In this document: in pieces, positions 1-9,027 of the stretch
How positions within the stretch are numbered: the stretch's first letter is position 1
Layout of the letters: each line of letters starts with the position of its first letter
Assembly: GCA_018266075.1 (NCBI GenBank)
Contig: JAFEBB010000013.1
Location: 1 to 64,000, forward strand
DNA from: Deltaproteobacteria bacterium
GTDB lineage: Bacteria; Myxococcota; Myxococcia; Myxococcales; SZAS-1
DNA length: 64,000 nucleotides
Direction: 5' to 3'
Position numbers and translations under genes: made by a program
The notes under the pieces: model-generated
The model's database searches: none
What the model saw: only the letters and a program-made list of their open reading frames with translations
Told to the model about the DNA's origin: nothing

Positions 1-49
1 CGCTCGGCTACAGTCACTCTCTGTCAACACCGCTTACCCGGACAGGCTC

Positions 50-163
50 CTAGCGGTAGATGCGGAGCCTCTGCTCCACAATCCGCGACATCACGAGCCA
101 GTACGCGCTCGAGGCGAGATAGACCGCCGGCAACGTGGGCAGGACCAGAAGCGACCGCAGCAT
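50..163 (-). CDS. Small single-TM membrane protein, 37 aa
   Basis: This short reading frame starts with ATG at 163 and ends with TAG at 50. It is preceded by a strong Shine-Dalgarno sequence (GGAGGG, eight bases before the ATG on the minus strand). Its codons are mostly GC-ended, as in neighbouring genes. The product has one hydrophobic stretch, about residues 4-25 (LLVLPTLPAVYLASSAYW), and a basic C-terminus ending RLRIYR, so an inner-membrane miniprotein with a cytoplasmic positive tail is likely. It is divergent from lexA and shares its upstream region. I do not recognise the family. Coding status rests on ribosome-binding site, codon use and hydrophobic pattern only. Confidence 0.45.
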   Translation of the reverse strand: MLRSLLVLPTLPAVYLASSAYWLVMSRIVEQRLRIYR

Positions 164-308
164 GATGAGTTCCCTCCGCGCGAGCAGTGGTATCGCGCGG
201 CTCGACGACGCCTCAACGGCGCGGCCGTGAAATCGTCGTGTCGCTGACCGAGGGACGGCGCTTCATCCAGAACCATTCACTCCGCGCGTCCGAAGATCGG
301 CGAAAAGG

Positions 309-330
309 TTGACCCTGAATGCTCGTTCAG
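309..330 (+). promoter_or_regulatory. lexA promoter -35 with LexA (SOS) box
   Basis: The palindrome CTGAATGCTCGTTCAG (315-330; arms CTGAA and TTCAG) lies 37 bases before the lexA start codon. From memory, the Myxococcus xanthus LexA box is CTRHAMRYBYGTTCAGS; this site fits it at all but one position (T at 320). A -35-like TTGACC (309-314) directly abuts the box, so LexA bound here would cover the promoter spacer. This indicates lexA autoregulation. The matching -10 element is not clear. Confidence 0.7.
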
Positions 331-367
331 GCAGCATTCTCGCAACTGAACGCTTGAGGAGGGACCC

Positions 368-1027
368 GTGGACGAGCTCACCGAACGGCAGCGCGCAATC
401 CTCAACTTCATCACCCGCGCCACCGAGGAGCGCGGCTTCCCGCCGACGATTCGTGAGATCGGCGAGGAGATGGGCATCGCGTCCACCAACGGCGTGAACG
501 ACCACCTCAAGGCCCTCGAGCGCAAGGGCTTCCTCCAGCGCACCGAGCAGACCTCGCGCTCCCTCGTGCCCACCAAGCGCGCGCGCATGGTGCTCGGCCT
601 GGGCAAGCCGGCCGCCGCCGGCAGCTCGATGGTCACCATCCCCGTGCTGGGCAAGGTCGCCGCCGGCGCCCCGCTGCTGGCCGTGGAGCAGGCGGAAGAC
701 ACGGTCACCATCGACTCGTTCCTGCTCGGCGGCGGCGGCAAGGAAGTGTTCGCCCTGCGCGTGAAGGGCGAGTCGATGATCGGCGACGGCATCTTCGACG
801 GCGACTTCCTCTTCGTGCGCAAGAGCTCGTCCGCGCGCTCGGGCGAGATCGTGGTGGCCCTCATCGAGGACGAGGCCACCTGCAAGCGCTACTACCCCGA
901 GGGCGACACCATCCGGTTCCAGCCCGCCAACCCGAAGATGGTGCCCATCTACGTCCGCAAGCAGGACTTCCGGCAGACGATGATCCTGGGCGTGGTCGTC
1001 GGCGTGTATCGCCAGCTTCGGGGCTGA
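368..1027 (+). CDS. lexA: LexA repressor (SOS regulator, S24 peptidase)
   Basis: Transcriptional repressor of the DNA-damage response that cleaves itself when RecA filaments form. The 219-aa product has the N-terminal winged helix ([12 protein letters not shown], then the recognition-helix region around [12 protein letters not shown], residues 37-48). It has the Ala99-Gly100 cleavage bond in KVAAGAPL, catalytic Ser136 in GESMIGDG, and the general base Lys173 in ATCKRYY. The start is GTG at 368, supported by AGGAGGG four bases upstream. Length is slightly above E. coli LexA because of a linker at residues 70-87. Its own promoter carries a LexA box (315-330), so the gene is probably autoregulated. 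The family call is secure. Confidence 0.97.
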   Translation: MDELTERQRAILNFITRATEERGFPPTIREIGEEMGIASTNGVNDHLKALERKGFLQRTEQTSRSLVPTKRARMVLGLGKPAAAGSSMVTIPVLGKVAAGAPLLAVEQAEDTVTIDSFLLGGGGKEVFALRVKGESMIGDGIFDGDFLFVRKSSSARSGEIVVALIEDEATCKRYYPEGDTIRFQPANPKMVPIYVRKQDFRQTMILGVVVGVYRQLRG

Positions 1028-1093
1028 ACAGAAGTTTACACTTGTGGTGGGATGTCACTTTGCGGATTGTGCGCCCCTCTTCCGGAGGGCTCC

Positions 1094-2041
1094 GTGCTCC
1101 GCATCGTGATTCTGCAACTCGCTTTGTCCCAGACGCCGCCCGCACCGGCCACCCCTCCCCCGGCCCCGACGCCCAGCGCCGAAGAGAGCGCCGCCAAGGC
1201 CGCCGACGCCGCCCAGAAGGCCGCCGAGGCTGCGCAGCGCGCCGCCGAAGCCGCCCAGAAGGCCGCCGATGCCGCGGCCGCCACGCAGAAGGCGCCGCCC
1301 ATTCCTGTCATGACGGCGGCTGTTCCCGCGGCTGAAATCTCGCCCTGGAGCGCGACGGCAGGGCTGGGCTTCATCTCGCTCACCGGCAACACCCGGAGCG
1401 TGACCGCCAGCGCCACCGCCGCCGCGGCGTACACGCGTGGTGATTGGGTGTTCAGTGGGAAGATGGCGGGCGTCTACGGCACCAGCCGCATCGCCCCGGA
1501 TGAGCCCAGCCAGGTGCTCGCGCTCGCGGGCCTGCTCCAGCTCCGCGTGGACCGGAAGTTCACCGACCTCGTGGCGGCGTACGTGCTCTCGGGCGTGGAG
1601 ACGAACCACGTGAAGAGCCTCGAGTACAACGCCTACGGCGAAGCGGGCGTGAGCTTGTTCTGGATCAACACCAAGAAGGACGACGGCTCGCAGACGTACC
1701 TGCGCACCGACCTCGGCCTCCGCGCGGGCGAGGAAGTGCAGTTCCAGTACTACCCGGTGCCCATGGATGTGCCGGACATCACCCTGGTGGCGCCGCGGCT
1801 CGGCGCCGAGTTCCGCTATGGGCTCACCAAGGACCTGCTCTTCGTCCAGACGGCGGACGTGATGACCAACATCGCCGGCACGTCGCAGACGCTGGTGAAC
1901 TCGCTCTCCAAGGTCAGCGCGCGGCTGGTGGGCGGTTTGGCCATCGGCGCGAGCTTCGGCGTGGCGTACAACTCGGCGCCGCCGCAGGGCAAGGTCCCCA
2001 CGGATACGACGCTGGCCCTCAACCTCGACTACTCGCTCTAA
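1094..2041 (+). CDS. DUF481-type outer-membrane beta-barrel protein
   Basis: Predicted outer-membrane barrel resembling the DUF481/YdiY salt-induced family, recognisable from the GLGFISLTGNTRSVTASATA opening strand pair and alternating hydrophobic strands to the C-terminal aromatic-poor end (LALNLDYSL). GTG at 1094 is chosen as start because GGAGGG (1084-1089) lies just upstream and a short hydrophobic leader follows (residues 1-12). Between leader and barrel sits a Pro-rich segment and then an alanine-rich heptad repeat (AAEAAQK-type, about residues 30-65), probably a helical periplasmic spacer. The stop lies three bases before the next ATG, so it is likely co-transcribed with the 730-aa protein. 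Function unknown. Confidence 0.7.
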   Translation: MLRIVILQLALSQTPPAPATPPPAPTPSAEESAAKAADAAQKAAEAAQRAAEAAQKAADAAAATQKAPPIPVMTAAVPAAEISPWSATAGLGFISLTGNTRSVTASATAAAAYTRGDWVFSGKMAGVYGTSRIAPDEPSQVLALAGLLQLRVDRKFTDLVAAYVLSGVETNHVKSLEYNAYGEAGVSLFWINTKKDDGSQTYLRTDLGLRAGEEVQFQYYPVPMDVPDITLVAPRLGAEFRYGLTKDLLFVQTADVMTNIAGTSQTLVNSLSKVSARLVGGLAIGASFGVAYNSAPPQGKVPTDTTLALNLDYSL

Positions 2042-2044
2042 GCC

Positions 2045-4237
2045 ATGGCCAATCCCGCTCCGCACGGTTTCCGCTTCTTCCGCGCCGGCGGCGTGGACCA
2101 GGTGCAGCTCCGCAACGGGGCCGACGTGGCCGCGCTGCCGCAGCTCGATCAGAAGCTCTGGATGGCGCTGTCGCTGCCCACGCGCGGGCTGGAGTTCGAT
2201 CCGCGCACCGCGGACCTCATCGACACCGACAAGGACGGCCGCATCCGTCCGCCGGAGCTGCTCGCGGCGATCGAGTGGTCGAAGAAGACGTTCAAGAGCC
2301 TAGACACGCTGCTCAAGAGCGCCGACTCGGTGCCGCTCGCGAACATCGCCGACGCGGATGTGCTGGCCGGCGCCAAGCGGATTCTGACGAGCCTCAAGAA
2401 GCCCGACGCCACCGCCATCGCGCTCTCCGACGTGAGCGACACCGCGAAGATCTTCGCGGAGACCACCTTCAACGGCGACGGCGTGGTGCCCGCGGACGCC
2501 GCCAGCGACGCTGCGACCAAGAAGGCCATCGAGGACGTGATGGCCGTGATGGGCTCGACGCCCGACCGCAGCGGCAAGCCCGGCGTGGACCAGGCACGCG
2601 TGGACGCGTTCTTCGAGGAAGCGAAGGCGCTCGATGCCTGGAACAAGAAGCTCGACTCGGACGCTTCGCTGGCGCCGCTCGGCGCCGAGGGCATGGCCCA
2701 GGCCGCCGCGGCGGTGCGCGAGGTGAAGGCCAAGATCGACGACTACTTCGCGCGCTGCGCGATGGTCACGTTCGATCCCCGCTCGGCCGGGCCGCTGAAT
2801 CGCGACGAGAAGGACTACGCCGCGCTCGCGCCGACGGAGCTCTCGACGAGCTCGCCGGAGCTGGCCGCGCTGCCGCTCGCGAAGATCGAGGCGGGCAAGA
2901 GCCTGTCCTTGCGTTCAGGTCTCAATCCCGCCTGGCAGTCGCGCATCGTGGCCATGGCCGACAAGGCCTCGGGGCCGTTGATCCAGAAGGCCGTGGCGCT
3001 CACCCAGGCCGACTGGGACAACACGCAAGCTAAACTTTCCGGTTACATCGCGTGGGAGGCGTCGAAGCCTCAGACCAAGGTGGAGAAGCTCGGCCTGCCC
3101 CGCCTGCGCGAGCTGCTCTCGACCGGCGCCAAGGCCAAGATCGACGCGCTCATCACGCAGGACAAGGCGCTCGAGAAGGAGGTGGCGCAGCTCGAGGCCG
3201 TGGAGCGGCTGGTCCGCTACCAGCGCGACTTGTTTTCGCTGCTCACGAACTCGGTGAACTTCGCCGACTTCTACGGCAAGCGCGGTGCGCTCTTCCAGGC
3301 GGGCACGCTGTACCTCGACGCGCGCAGCTGCGACCTGTGCATCGAGGTCACCGACGCGGCGGCGCATGCGTCGCTGGCGTCGCTCTCGGCGGCGTACCTG
3401 GCGTACTGCGACCTCACGCGGCCGAATGAGCCGAAGAAGACCGTGGTGGCCGTGTTCACCGACGGCGACTCGGACAACCTGCTCGCGGGCCGCAACGGTG
3501 TCTTCTACGACCGCAAGGGCCGCGACTGGCACGCGACGATCACCAAGATCGTCGCGAATCCGATCAGCATCCGTGAGGCGTTCTGGCTGCCCTACAAGAA
3601 GCTGGTGCGCGCCATCGAGGAGCAGATCGCCAAGCGCGCGCAGAGCGCCGAAGCGGAGTCGAGCGCCGAGATGGCCGCGGGCGCGACCGCGGTGGCCAAC
3701 GTCGATAAGGCGCCGCCCAAGAAGGAGAAGGAAGAGCCGCGCAAGCTCGACCTCGGCACCATCGCGCTCATCGGCACGGCCATCGGCGGCATCAGCGCGC
3801 TCATGGGCGGCTTCCTGACGGCGCTCTTCGGCATGGGGCTCTGGATGCCGGTGGGCGTGGCCGGCGTGGTGTTGCTCATCTCCGGGCCGTCGATGCTGCT
3901 CGCCTACCTCAAGCTGCGTCAGCGCAACCTGGGCCCGCTGCTCGACGCCAACGGCTGGGCCATCAACACCCGCGCCAAATTGAACGTGCCGTTCGGCGCG
4001 GCGCTCACGGGCGTGGCGCGGCTGCCGGCCGGCTCGACGCGCTCGCTCGACGATCCGTTCGCCGAGAAGAAGCGGCCGTGGCGGTTCTACATCACCACGT
4101 TGGTGCTGCTGGTGCTCACGTACATGTGGTTCATCGGCAAGCTCGACGGCTATCTGCCCGCGCCGGTTCGCAACGCGACCGTGTTTCCGCCGAAGCCGGT
4201 GGCCACGGCGCCGGTCGAGCCCGCGGCGCCGAAGTAG
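2045..4237 (+). CDS. EF-hand membrane protein, 730 aa, unknown function
   Basis: Large, mostly cytoplasmic or periplasmic protein with a clear EF-hand loop at residues 60-71 (DTDKDGRIRPPE) and a degenerate second one near residue 145 (FNGDGVVPADAAS). Calcium binding is therefore plausible. Two hydrophobic segments lie near residues 580-630 (separated by a short turn) and one near 680-697, so the C-terminal fifth is membrane-anchored. A Lys/Glu-rich charged stretch precedes the first membrane segment. It begins three bases after the DUF481 gene. I do not recognise a named family. The lysine-glutamine codons around 3026-3043 (CAA GCT AAA CTT TCC GGT) stand out as a run of rare codons and coincide with the dispersed AT-rich motif. 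Confidence 0.8.
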   Translation: MANPAPHGFRFFRAGGVDQVQLRNGADVAALPQLDQKLWMALSLPTRGLEFDPRTADLIDTDKDGRIRPPELLAAIEWSKKTFKSLDTLLKSADSVPLANIADADVLAGAKRILTSLKKPDATAIALSDVSDTAKIFAETTFNGDGVVPADAASDAATKKAIEDVMAVMGSTPDRSGKPGVDQARVDAFFEEAKALDAWNKKLDSDASLAPLGAEGMAQAAAAVREVKAKIDDYFARCAMVTFDPRSAGPLNRDEKDYAALAPTELSTSSPELAALPLAKIEAGKSLSLRSGLNPAWQSRIVAMADKASGPLIQKAVALTQADWDNTQAKLSGYIAWEASKPQTKVEKLGLPRLRELLSTGAKAKIDALITQDKALEKEVAQLEAVERLVRYQRDLFSLLTNSVNFADFYGKRGALFQAGTLYLDARSCDLCIEVTDAAAHASLASLSAAYLAYCDLTRPNEPKKTVVAVFTDGDSDNLLAGRNGVFYDRKGRDWHATITKIVANPISIREAFWLPYKKLVRAIEEQIAKRAQSAEAESSAEMAAGATAVANVDKAPPKKEKEEPRKLDLGTIALIGTAIGGISALMGGFLTALFGMGLWMPVGVAGVVLLISGPSMLLAYLKLRQRNLGPLLDANGWAINTRAKLNVPFGAALTGVARLPAGSTRSLDDPFAEKKRPWRFYITTLVLLVLTYMWFIGKLDGYLPAPVRNATVFPPKPVATAPVEPAAPK

Positions 4238-4245
4238 ACCTGCGT

Positions 4246-4773
4246 TCAGTAGTCGAGGACGGCGAAGACCTTGTCGGCCCCGAGCCGCGCCTTGCCGGGC
4301 AGGCCGGTGAGCTCGACGAGGAACGCGTACTCGAGCAGCGTGGCGCCCCGGCGCGAGACCAGGCGACCCGCGGCCTCGGCGGTGCCGCCCGTGGCCAACA
4401 GGTCGTCCACGATGATCACCCGCTCGCCCTGAGCCAGCGCGTCGGTGTGCATCTCGAGGGAGTCGGTGCCGTACTCGAGGGCGTAGCTCTCGCGGTCGAC
4501 CTCGGCCGGGAGCTTGCCCGGCTTGCGCACGATGATGAGCCCTGCGCCGAGTGCGTACGCGAGCGGCGCACCGATGAGGTAGCCGCGCGACTCGATGGCG
4601 ACGATCTTGTCGATCTTCTTTCCGCGATAGCGGTCCACGAAGACGTCGACCATCGATCGGAAGTGCGGTCCGTCGGCGAGGAGCGGGGTGATGTCGCGGA
4701 AGAGGATGCCCTTGCGCGGAAAGTCGGGGACGGCGCGGATCTTCTCTCGGAGGACGGCGGTCATGGGCGGCAT
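4246..4773 (-). CDS. apt: Adenine phosphoribosyltransferase
   Basis: Purine-salvage enzyme converting adenine and PRPP to AMP and pyrophosphate in the cytoplasm. Family features are the N-terminal DFPRKGILFRDITPLL segment, the ESRGYLIGAPLAYALG region and the PRPP-binding loop VIIVDDLLATGGTA. The length of about 175 residues is normal for type I Apt. The start is uncertain: ATG codons lie at 4773 and 4764, and a TTG at 4782 is also in frame. None has a convincing Shine-Dalgarno sequence. It converges with the EF-hand protein gene, with only eight bases between the stop codons. Confidence 0.95.
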   Translation of the reverse strand: MPPMTAVLREKIRAVPDFPRKGILFRDITPLLADGPHFRSMVDVFVDRYRGKKIDKIVAIESRGYLIGAPLAYALGAGLIIVRKPGKLPAEVDRESYALEYGTDSLEMHTDALAQGERVIIVDDLLATGGTAEAAGRLVSRRGATLLEYAFLVELTGLPGKARLGADKVFAVLDY

Positions 4774-4845
4774 GGTCGGCAAGACAGGGTTCGCAAGTCA
4801 ACCCAAGTCTCTAGAGACCAGGCTCGAGCACGAAGTCGGAAGGCA

Positions 4846-5388
4846 AGCACGGCGGTTGTGGCCGCGCACGGTGCCCTGGGTGCGAAGGAGACGCAGCAGT
4901 CGATACGCGGTGGGACGGTTCACAGAACGCATCCACGTTCGCCGAGCGGGTTCACATCAGTTCAATTTTTTTTGGATTTCTGCGGAGAGGGAGGCGTCCT
5001 CCGTAGGCGTTCGACTCGCTGCGCTCGCAGATGGGCCCTTCGCGAGGGTAAACCGAAGTGACGAAGAGGCTCGGTTTGGCTTCTTGGGGAGAAATGCTGC
5101 GGGTTCTGCGCAGCAGTTCTTCATTCCCTCAAAAGCCGCTTGAACGTGAAGCGCGCATCCGTCGCTGCAATGAGACTCGCTTCGTCACGTCGAGCGAAGC
5201 GAGTCGTGCGCCTACGGAGGAAACCTCCGAGCGAGGGACCGAGGTCCTCTCCAGATTCTCAAAAAAATTTGAACTGACGTGAACCCGCTCGGCGAACGTG
5301 GATGCGTTCTGTGAACCGTTCCACCGCGACGACCCAAAGCGCTTCGAGCCGCACGCTGGGTATCGTGCGCGGCCACAACCGCCGTGCT
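4846..5388. repeat. Long inverted-repeat element, non-coding
   Basis: Two copies of one sequence face each other across about 160 bases. A 25-base block at 4846-4870 is exactly the reverse complement of 5364-5388. A 41-base block at 4915-4955 is exactly the reverse complement of 5279-5319. The 69-base offset between these blocks is identical in both arms although the sequence between them differs. Each copy runs into a homopolymer: T8 at 4966-4973 on the plus strand and T7 at 5267-5261 on the minus strand. A further 12-base match (4998-5009 with 5209-5220) lies inside. I find no convincing gene in 4774-5461. It could be two inverted copies of a small RNA gene ending in U-runs, or a MITE-like element. 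Confidence 0.75.
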
Positions 5389-5461
5389 CGTCTGCCGAGA
5401 CCGCGCTCGTACACAGGCGGGGGTCGTTTGGCTGCGGTCAAATCGACTATGTTGCGCCGCC

Positions 5462-7507
5462 ATGAACCGCACGATCGCCTTTTCCCTGCTCGTCGCCGCG
5501 CTGCTCGCGGGCTGCTCCGGCAAGTCCACGAACGCCACCGACGCCGGCGCGCAACTCCCGCCCGTCGCCGCGAGCCAGGGCTGCCAGCCGCTGCTCGCCT
5601 CGGGCGACGCCGGTGTGGATTGCCTCCTGCCCTACCCGTCGGACTTCTTCCGCGTGGCCGACGCCACCCTGCCCAGCGGCTTCCGCCTCGACACCTCCAA
5701 CGCCGGCCCAGTCACCAAGAAGCCGCTCAACACCGACGTGAACCTCTACTTCCACATCGACGGCGCGTCGGAGATCCCGTCGATCGTGACCATGTTCCCC
5801 GAGGCCGTCTCGAAGACCGGCTTCGTGGGCCTGCTCGACGACCCGTCGCTCTCGACCCAGCCCTCGAGCAACGTGCTCTTCATCGAAGCCGCAACCGGAA
5901 ACCTGATCCCGCACTTCGTGGACCTGGATCCGCACGCGAGCGATCCCACGCGGCAGGCCATCGTCATCCACGCGCTCGTGCCGCTCACCCCTGGCGGCCG
6001 CTACGTCATCGCCGTCCACGGCGTGAAGCACCCGGACGGCTCGCTGGTGTCGACGCCGCTCGGCTTCGCGCGCCTGCGCGATGGCACCGGCAGCGAGGAC
6101 AGCGTGCTCGCGCCGCTCCAGAAGCACTTCACCAACGACGTTCTGCCGGTGGCCGTGAAGGCCGGCATCGCCCAGAGCGATCTGCAGATGGCCTGGGACT
6201 TCACCGTCGGCAGCGACGAGCGCCGCAATGGCGACATGTTGCAGGTGCGCAAGCTCGTGCTGCAGTGGCTGCAGTCGAATACCCCCACGGTGAGCATCGA
6301 TTCCGTCACCACGATCAACCTGCCCAGCGACACCTGGATGCAAATCGAAGGCACGGTCCACGGCGCCCCGCTGTACCTCCAGAACCCGAACCCCGAGGCC
6401 CAGCTCTTCCGCGACGGGAACGGCGTGGTGGCCCAGAACGGCACCACGGACTTCCCCTTCACGGTGCAGGTGCCGGCGAGCGTCCGCGACAACGGCACGC
6501 CGGGCATGGCCATGGCGTACGGCCACGGCTTCTTCGGCAGCCGCGAGGAGATCACCTACGACAGCACGCGCAAGGTCGCGCAGGACCTGGGCGCGGTGAT
6601 GTTCGCGATCGACTGGTGGGGCATGGACCTCGCCGACGGCAGCGAGCTCGCCGGCAACCTCGTGGACCACCCCGCCAAGACGCTCGACTTCGCCGACCGC
6701 GTGCACCAGGGCATGGCCAACTGGATCGTGATGACCTCCGCGATCCGCGGCCAGCTCTGCGCCGAGCCGCAGCTGCAGTTCCCGCTGACCGACGGCGGCG
6801 CGAGCGGCACCTGCATCATCGACGACTCGCAGGTCGTCTACTTCGGCATCAGCCAGGGCCACATCCTCGGCGGCACCATGACCGCGCTCAACCCCGACTT
6901 CCACAAGATCATCCTGCAGATGGGCGGCGTGGGCTTCACGCACATGATGACCCGCGCCAAGCCCTTCGGAGATGACTTCCTGCCCTTCCTCGATCTGTCG
7001 ATGCCCGACCCGCTCGAGCAGCAGAAGTACATGGCCATGATGCAGCCGCAGTTCGATCGGTTCGATCCTGCGACGTACGCGCCGTTCGTGGTGCACGCGC
7101 CGTTCCCGGAGACGCCGAGCGATCGCCGGGTGATGCTCCAGAACGGCCTGGGCGACGACGAGGTGCCGAACCTGGGCACGTTCCTCGACTACCGCATGCT
7201 CCAGGTGCCGCTGGTCACGCCGGCGCCGGCCGCGCCGTTCGGCGTGCAGACCGTGGCCGCGCCGTACGCGGGCTCGGCCGCGTCGCTCTACGACTTCGAC
7301 ATCGATCTTCAGGCGCAGTACGCGGAGGCCGTGAACGCCGTGAACGAGAACAACGTGCACGGCACGCTGCGCGGAGTCGACGCAGCGCTTCAGCAGATGA
7401 AGAAGTTCTACGCCGACGGCACCGTCGACGAGTTCTGCGACGGCGGCCCGTGCCTGGAGCCCTGCCCCGCGGCGCCCGACTCCGGGCTGTGCCGGCCCAA
7501 CGAGTAG
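5462..7507 (+). CDS. Secreted lipoprotein with alpha/beta-hydrolase-like domain
   Basis: The 681-aa product begins with a lipoprotein signal (MNRTIAFSLLVAALLAGC; lipidated Cys18), so it is probably attached to the cell envelope. The ATG at 5462 is chosen because it gives this clean signal peptide; the open frame extends 26 codons further upstream. The second half has alpha/beta-hydrolase features: a GHGFFGS strand-turn, and a nucleophile-elbow-like GISQGH (GxSxG) near residue 461 followed by a hydrophobic helix. An esterase or lipase-like role is possible but the catalytic Asp and His are not assigned. It is monocistronic in appearance, lying just downstream of the inverted-repeat element. 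Confidence 0.75.
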   Translation: MNRTIAFSLLVAALLAGCSGKSTNATDAGAQLPPVAASQGCQPLLASGDAGVDCLLPYPSDFFRVADATLPSGFRLDTSNAGPVTKKPLNTDVNLYFHIDGASEIPSIVTMFPEAVSKTGFVGLLDDPSLSTQPSSNVLFIEAATGNLIPHFVDLDPHASDPTRQAIVIHALVPLTPGGRYVIAVHGVKHPDGSLVSTPLGFARLRDGTGSEDSVLAPLQKHFTNDVLPVAVKAGIAQSDLQMAWDFTVGSDERRNGDMLQVRKLVLQWLQSNTPTVSIDSVTTINLPSDTWMQIEGTVHGAPLYLQNPNPEAQLFRDGNGVVAQNGTTDFPFTVQVPASVRDNGTPGMAMAYGHGFFGSREEITYDSTRKVAQDLGAVMFAIDWWGMDLADGSELAGNLVDHPAKTLDFADRVHQGMANWIVMTSAIRGQLCAEPQLQFPLTDGGASGTCIIDDSQVVYFGISQGHILGGTMTALNPDFHKIILQMGGVGFTHMMTRAKPFGDDFLPFLDLSMPDPLEQQKYMAMMQPQFDRFDPATYAPFVVHAPFPETPSDRRVMLQNGLGDDEVPNLGTFLDYRMLQVPLVTPAPAAPFGVQTVAAPYAGSAASLYDFDIDLQAQYAEAVNAVNENNVHGTLRGVDAALQQMKKFYADGTVDEFCDGGPCLEPCPAAPDSGLCRPNE

Positions 7508-7539
7508 GCCCGCCGCCTTCTCTGCTCGGCGTGATTTGA

Positions 7540-7545
7540 GATAAT
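7540..7545 (+). promoter_or_regulatory. Possible -10 box for the Cys-rich lipoprotein gene
   Basis: GATAAT with the extended context TTTGAGATAATGC is the best -10-like hexamer in the 96-base gap between two genes, placed about 58 bases before the ATG at 7604. No good -35 hexamer is visible, so this is tentative. Confidence 0.25.
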
Positions 7546-7603
7546 GCGGCGGTCGACGCGCGCGGCCGTGCGATGTCGTCGTCTCGCAAAGGATGAGGCA
7601 CGG

Positions 7604-8998
7604 ATGCGCAACAAGCTCTGGTGGGTGGTGATCGTCGGCGTCGCGGGCTTGACCCTCGCGGTCGTGGCCAACGGCTGCGGCTCGTCGTGCGGCCCCAACA
7701 ACTGCGACGGCTGCTGCGACGCGTCCAACGTCTGCCACTCCGGCGCCGAAGCCAACAGCTGCGGCAAGGCCGGCGCCGCCTGCGCCACCTGCCCGGGTGG
7801 CCAGCAGTGCGTGCTCGGCGCGTGCGCCTTCCTCGGCGGCAACGGCGGCGGCAACGGCGGCAACACCTCCAACAACAATTCCAGCTCGACGGGCACCGTC
7901 GGCTCGACGGGCACCACCAACACCAGCCAGACCGTCGGCTCGTCGGGCACCACGAACACCAGCCAGAGCGTCGGCTCGACAGGCACCACGAACACGAGCG
8001 AGACCATTGGCACGACGGGATCCACCGGCGGGACGCACACCACGGGAAGCACCGGCTCGACGGCGACGACGACCACCGGCTCCACGGGCGCGACCGTCAC
8101 CACCACCAGCTCGACGGGGACGACCAACACGGTCAGCACCTCCACGACCGGCACCACGGGAACGACGAGCACCACGGGCACGTCGACGACCGGCACCACG
8201 GGGCTGGGCGCCATCTGCGCGCCCTGCACCGACCCGAGCCAATGCGCGAGCGGCTACTGCAACACCAGCGTGGGCTTCTGCGACTTCCTCTCCAGCTGCA
8301 GCGAGTGCGGCAGCCTGGGCTGCGATCCCAGCGGCAACTACTGCGCGTGCCCCGGCGTGACCTCAGGGACGACCGGCACCTCGGGGACCACCGGGACGAC
8401 GGGCACCACGGGCTCGGGCGACGGCGGGTTCTGCAGCGCAGGCCCCGTCAAGACGACGCTGAACAACTCCGGCGTGGGCAGCGTGTGCACGCCCTCGGTA
8501 ACGGACGGCGGCCAGGGCAGCTGTGCGGCGGGCCAGGTCTGCATCCACATGTTCCCGAACGACAACGCCACGCGCTGCGCGGTCCCCAACTGCGACGGGT
8601 TCCTCACCGTCTGCCCGGGCGACACGCAGTGCGACTACACCGACGACACCCAGGCCGCGACCACCTGCGTCCCGGTGGGCTACGACGACGGCAGCCAGTG
8701 TCCCTCGGGCCTGGTGCCCTACTTCCTCACCAGCCCGAACCCGAACGACGAGACGGTGTGCGGCGCGCGCTGCCGCAGCAACAGCGATTGCAGCTGGGGC
8801 ATGACTTGCGATGTCGCCTCGGGCACATGCAAGTGCAACAGCACCTCGACGATCTGCTCGGGTGGCTCGACCTGCGACCTCGCGAGCGGCTCGTGCGTGT
8901 TCAGGTGCACCTCGGACGCGACGTGCACCTCGGTCAATGCTGGCTGTTGCTTGAACTACAACGGGTTCGACTATTGCGACGCCGCGGCGACCCCCTAG
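7604..8998 (+). CDS. Cys-rich secreted protein with Ser/Thr/Gly stalk
   Basis: The product (464 aa) has an N-terminal hydrophobic signal (residues 4-22) ending in ANGC, an atypical lipobox. A compact Cys-rich module follows (CGPNNCDGCCDASNVC through CATCPGGQQC). Next comes a low-complexity stalk of about 110 residues built from STGTT/NTS units, a short Cys module, a second TGTTGT stalk, and a C-terminal Cys-rich domain with many paired cysteines (CxxxxxCxxxxxC spacing). This architecture is common in myxobacterial surface proteins. ATG 7604 is preferred because the upstream 20 codons are Arg-rich and lack signal features, and AAAGGATGAGG precedes it. Likely displayed outside the cell; function unknown. 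Confidence 0.75.
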   Translation: MRNKLWWVVIVGVAGLTLAVVANGCGSSCGPNNCDGCCDASNVCHSGAEANSCGKAGAACATCPGGQQCVLGACAFLGGNGGGNGGNTSNNNSSSTGTVGSTGTTNTSQTVGSSGTTNTSQSVGSTGTTNTSETIGTTGSTGGTHTTGSTGSTATTTTGSTGATVTTTSSTGTTNTVSTSTTGTTGTTSTTGTSTTGTTGLGAICAPCTDPSQCASGYCNTSVGFCDFLSSCSECGSLGCDPSGNYCACPGVTSGTTGTSGTTGTTGTTGSGDGGFCSAGPVKTTLNNSGVGSVCTPSVTDGGQGSCAAGQVCIHMFPNDNATRCAVPNCDGFLTVCPGDTQCDYTDDTQAATTCVPVGYDDGSQCPSGLVPYFLTSPNPNDETVCGARCRSNSDCSWGMTCDVASGTCKCNSTSTICSGGSTCDLASGSCVFRCTSDATCTSVNAGCCLNYNGFDYCDAAATP

Positions 8999-9027
8999 AG
9001 GTTGGAGCGCTGGGCGCCGCGCTGGCC

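Noticed and set aside
2915-4801. 628-codon open frame on the minus strand opposite the EF-hand protein gene and apt
   Set aside because: It lies across two well-supported genes, is extremely Arg/His-rich with no domain, and is what a strong GC3 bias produces on the opposite strand.
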